Positions 30,487-32,652 of a stretch of 32,652 bases of DNA are shown in pieces. Made by a program: the position numbers and the translations under genes. The notes beneath the pieces are model-generated. The model made no database searches, was not told the DNA's origin, and worked only from the letters and a program-made list of their open reading frames with translations. Source of the DNA: Anaerolineae bacterium (GTDB lineage: Bacteria > Chloroflexota > Anaerolineae > B4-G1 > SLSP01); assembly GCA_025454475.1 (NCBI GenBank), contig JALOOJ010000019.1:1-32652 (forward strand), read 5' to 3'. Position 1 is the stretch's first letter. Each line of letters opens with the position of its first letter.

Positions 30487-31863
30487 CTACTCAGTCTCAC
30501 CCTGCGTCGCGGGAGCCGGGCCCAATAACAGTTCCTGACTTGGCCGAACCGACAGGCGCTGCGTCCGCCTTGACCAGCGCCCCATCAGGCTAGGGCTCGC
30601 GATGATGCCGATGATCCCACCCCACAGTAGACCCCAGAGCCCCACGGCAACGAGCCCGGTGAGTTGAGCCGACAGTTGCTGCGCGTCGCCGCGGATGAAG
30701 ACGCTCGCGACGCCGAGGCTCGGAACGACGTCCTCTGCAAATAGGCCAACCCCATTCCAGCCGAACCCCCATCGACCACTTGCCAACAGGGTCAAGCCTA
30801 CCAAGCCGACTAGACCGCTTGTCAGTGCCAATGCAGTTGCAGACGCTGCGTCGCACACCCTCAGATAGACCCGCACGGCATAGTGGAGGAACGGGAACGC
30901 CAGGCCCGCAAGTAGCCCTGTGATCAGCGCGCCCCAAGGCGGCAGGAATGGCGCACAGCTCAGTGCTGCCCCCCAGCCGGCCGCCAGTCCGAGGGCAGCC
31001 AACAACGTCTCCGGTTTGCCCTCCACCAGCCAGGCATAGAGCTGGGCGGTCACGATCGCGCCGGCCATTGCCAGGAGTACATTGATCGCGGTGTGCTCCC
31101 AATCGAGGATGGCGCCGGCGATATGAAAAGGGCGAGACAAGCTCCAGCCCAGCCACCCCAGGCCCATGAGCAGCGCGCCCACGTTCGCCACAAGAGGTGC
31201 GTAGGTAGATGGGGACTCAACCGCATCACCGGATTCGCCGCGGGGCTGCAGGAGCAGGATCGGTAGGACGATGAGCCCGGGAAGCCACAGCACCAGTGTG
31301 CTACCGCCGAAGTCGACGAATCCGTAACCTAGACCCAGCGTGTCGCCGAGATGAGCGAGCCATCCGCTGCCCCACATCCAACACGCCGCAACGGGCATGA
31401 TCACGGCGCCGGTCAGCGTGCCGGCAACCACCATTAGCCAGCGGCGTGTGTGGGCCAATGCCAGAGTCACGATGAGCACGGCCGAAGCCACGAGGGGAAG
31501 ATACGTCAGAAAGAGCTGGAACACCGCGGATTGTTCAGCTGCCCCGGAGAGGAAGAAGCCGGCAAGCCCGACAATGCCCCAGCCTGAGTCGCCTGGGATG
31601 ATGGAGAAGAGGGCATCGAGACCCTGCAACGAGGCATCTTGCGGGTAGACGGCTTGCGCACCACCGAGGTGCAGGGCGAATCCGACGGCCCAATATCCCA
31701 GTGTCGCAAGCGCCAGAGCTGTGGCGGCAGCCGGGGCCACGCGCCGCGCGTGGGCAGGTGGCAGTCCGCCCCAGGTGAGTAGGAGCAGTCCTATGGGGAG
31801 TAGATACCCCCAAACCCAGGTGGCGTCTATGGCCGTGGCCAGGATGTCCGTCGTTGGTCCCAT
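30487..31863 (-). CDS. Degenerate ammonium-transporter-like membrane protein
   Basis: A protein of about 458 residues with around eleven membrane helices, matching Amt/Mep/Rh topology. The helix-3 region FFLSGAAEQSAVFQLFLTYL aligns with the Amt S-G-A-x-A-E-R block. ACWMWGSGWLAHLG and YGFVDFGGSTLV align with the family's W-x-W-G-x-G-W and D-F-A-G-x-x-V-V-H blocks. Yet the twin-histidine positions are lost: VVH reads VLW, and the second His zone reads QLSAQLTG. Transport by the normal Amt route is therefore doubtful; it may be a sensor or a paralogue. I chose the ATG at 31863, preceded by GGAG; longer in-frame starts lie upstream. It is the probable partner transcript of rsmD. Confidence 0.78.
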   Translation of the reverse strand: MGPTTDILATAIDATWVWGYLLPIGLLLLTWGGLPPAHARRVAPAAATALALATLGYWAVGFALHLGGAQAVYPQDASLQGLDALFSIIPGDSGWGIVGLAGFFLSGAAEQSAVFQLFLTYLPLVASAVLIVTLALAHTRRWLMVVAGTLTGAVIMPVAACWMWGSGWLAHLGDTLGLGYGFVDFGGSTLVLWLPGLIVLPILLLQPRGESGDAVESPSTYAPLVANVGALLMGLGWLGWSLSRPFHIAGAILDWEHTAINVLLAMAGAIVTAQLYAWLVEGKPETLLAALGLAAGWGAALSCAPFLPPWGALITGLLAGLAFPFLHYAVRVYLRVCDAASATALALTSGLVGLVGLTLLASGRWGFGWNGVGLFAEDVVPSLGVASVFIRGDAQQLSAQLTGLVAVGLWGLLWGGIIGIIASPSLMGRWSRRTQRLSVRPSQELLLGPAPATQGETE

Positions 31864-31963
31864 GATGACTCCGGGTTCAGTAGTGCGCTGCTGAATCATC
31901 TTACCAGAGTCTCGGAGATCCACCAGACCCCGCGAGCTTCCACGGGGCTGAGAGGAAGTGCTG

Positions 31964-31980
31964 CTGTGGAGGGTCCACAG
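31964..31980. repeat. Short perfect palindrome upstream of the rpsB promoter
   Basis: Arms CTGTGGA and TCCACAG with loop GGG, ending 21 bases before the rpsB -35 box. It could be an operator or a chance hairpin. Confidence 0.5.
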
Positions 31981-32001
31981 TGATTCCCGAAAGATCCGTG
32001 G

Positions 32002-32029
32002 TTGCGGAAGTCGCCATTTGTGGTACAAT
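32002..32029 (+). promoter_or_regulatory. Promoter of rpsB
   Basis: TTGCGG (32002-32007), a 16-base spacer and TACAAT (32024-32029). It implies a leader of about 120 bases. Confidence 0.65.
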
Positions 32030-32035
32030 CTTCGT

Positions 32036-32158
32036 TCGGGCAACGAGCCCGATAATACACGCGGGGGGACCGTGAGAGGGTGTGCCAGCTATAGGCTGGT
32101 CCTCGATCGGGATGAACGCCGCGGAAGTCCATAACACACTGAGGAGGTTCGAGAGTCT
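32036..32158 (+). promoter_or_regulatory. Structured 5' leader of rpsB
   Basis: Hairpins visible: CGGGC-AACGA-GCCCG near the start, CCAGC/GCTGG (32085-32089 and 32095-32099), and a long-range GTGTG/CACAC pairing (32080-32084 and 32135-32139) that would enclose the middle. GGACC (32067-32071) can pair with GGTCC (32098-32102), which excludes the CCAGC/GCTGG stem. GAGGAGG follows as ribosome site. A role in S2 autoregulation is an inference. Confidence 0.5.
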
Positions 32159-32652
32159 ATGGCGATTGTTACGATGAAGCAGCTGCTGGAGACGGGCGTC
32201 CACTTTGGCCACCGGACGCGACGCTGGAATCCCAAGATGGCACCTTACATCTACACGGAGCGCAATGGGGTCCATATCATCGATCTACAGCAGACGGTTC
32301 GGGCGCTTGAGAAAGCGTATGCTCTGGTGCGCGACATTGTCGCGCGTGGCGACAGAGTGCTTTTTGTGGGCACCAAGCGGCAGGCTCAGGAGAGCATTCG
32401 GCTGGAAGCAACTCGCTGCACTATGCCCTATATCAATCAGCGGTGGCTCGGTGGCACGCTGACAAACTGGCGGACGATCAAGGACCGGATTGATCACCTG
32501 AAGGATCTGGAGGCACGCCGGGAGGCGGGACAGTTTACGCTGCTGACCAAGCGTGAGGCCCTGATGTACGATCGGGAGATCGAGAAGCTGAACGTCCGTC
32601 TGGGTGGCATCAAGGATATGGAGCGACTGCCTGGGGCGATCTTCGTGATCGA
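32159..32652 (+). CDS. rpsB: 30S ribosomal protein S2 (3' end beyond the window)
   Basis: The first 164 codons of a ribosomal protein of the 30S head-platform region. It starts [20 protein letters not shown] and has the standard S2 blocks [20 protein letters not shown] and [11 protein letters not shown], then [11 protein letters not shown] (about 97-107). The reading frame is intact to the window edge. The ATG is preceded by GAGGAGG at an 11-base spacing. In many bacteria tsf follows, which cannot be checked here. Confidence 0.97.
   Translation, partial: MAIVTMKQLLETGVHFGHRTRRWNPKMAPYIYTERNGVHIIDLQQTVRALEKAYALVRDIVARGDRVLFVGTKRQAQESIRLEATRCTMPYINQRWLGGTLTNWRTIKDRIDHLKDLEARREAGQFTLLTKREALMYDREIEKLNVRLGGIKDMERLPGAIFVI

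Overview
The window looks like ordinary chromosome from a high-GC bacterium (about 60% G+C by eye), most likely a member of the Chloroflexota. This placement is an inference from protein style, not from a marker phylogeny. The clues are a TrpB2-type tryptophan synthase beta chain, a Trp T-box ahead of trpS, sufC-sufB-sufD order, a membrane-integral NarL-type histidine kinase, and lipoproteins with Pro/Thr-rich linkers. No phage, insertion sequence, integrase, plasmid gene or CRISPR array was seen.

Layout. 1-1796 (+): the 3' part of a polytopic membrane protein (glycosyltransferase-like), an FlK-type thioesterase and a small coupled gene. 1800-5460 (-): upp, a MraY/WecA-family sugar-phosphate transferase and a peptide-type ABC solute-binding lipoprotein. 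5608-8482 (-): an amino-acid-type solute-binding lipoprotein with an unclear start, a pair of perfect palindromes, an acidic hypothetical protein and rarA. 8561-12201 (+): a two-component pair, tRNA-Gly(TCC), a CAT-anticodon tRNA and prfA. 12218-15943 (-): promoter, Trp T-box, trpS, a predicted ATPase and trpB2 in one apparent operon. 16043-16427 (+): tRNA-Gly(GCC), tRNA-Cys and tRNA-Leu(TAA). 16441-20140 (-): sufC-sufB-sufD. 20241-20807 (-): a Yip1-family membrane protein. 20924-27731 (+): dnaE, tRNA-Val(GAC), a CapA-like lipoprotein and proC. 27922-28261 (-): rpsT. 28303-29839 (+): amino-acid ABC solute-binding protein and permease. 29870-31863 (-): rsmD and a degenerate ammonium-transporter-like protein. 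32002-end (+): promoter, structured leader and the 5' part of rpsB.

How the genes work together. Most are housekeeping: translation (prfA, trpS, rpsT, rpsB, rsmD, six tRNAs), replication and repair (dnaE, rarA), Fe-S assembly (suf), nucleotide salvage (upp) and proline synthesis (proC). The best regulatory story is the trp operon. One sigma70-type promoter and one T-box with a TGG specifier appear to control trpS, trpB2 and an uncharacterised ATP-binding protein placed between them with gaps of only 37-38 bases.

Several proteins keep a family fold but have lost a hallmark residue: the Amt-like protein lacks the twin histidines, the WecA-like enzyme lacks the GD-motif aspartate, the CapA-like protein lacks its first aspartate, and RsmD has APPQ in place of (N/D)PPY. 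These, the G10 tract in the response regulator, the paired palindromes and the rpsB leader are the main points for a second look. I did not find a clear-cut new defence or mobile system.
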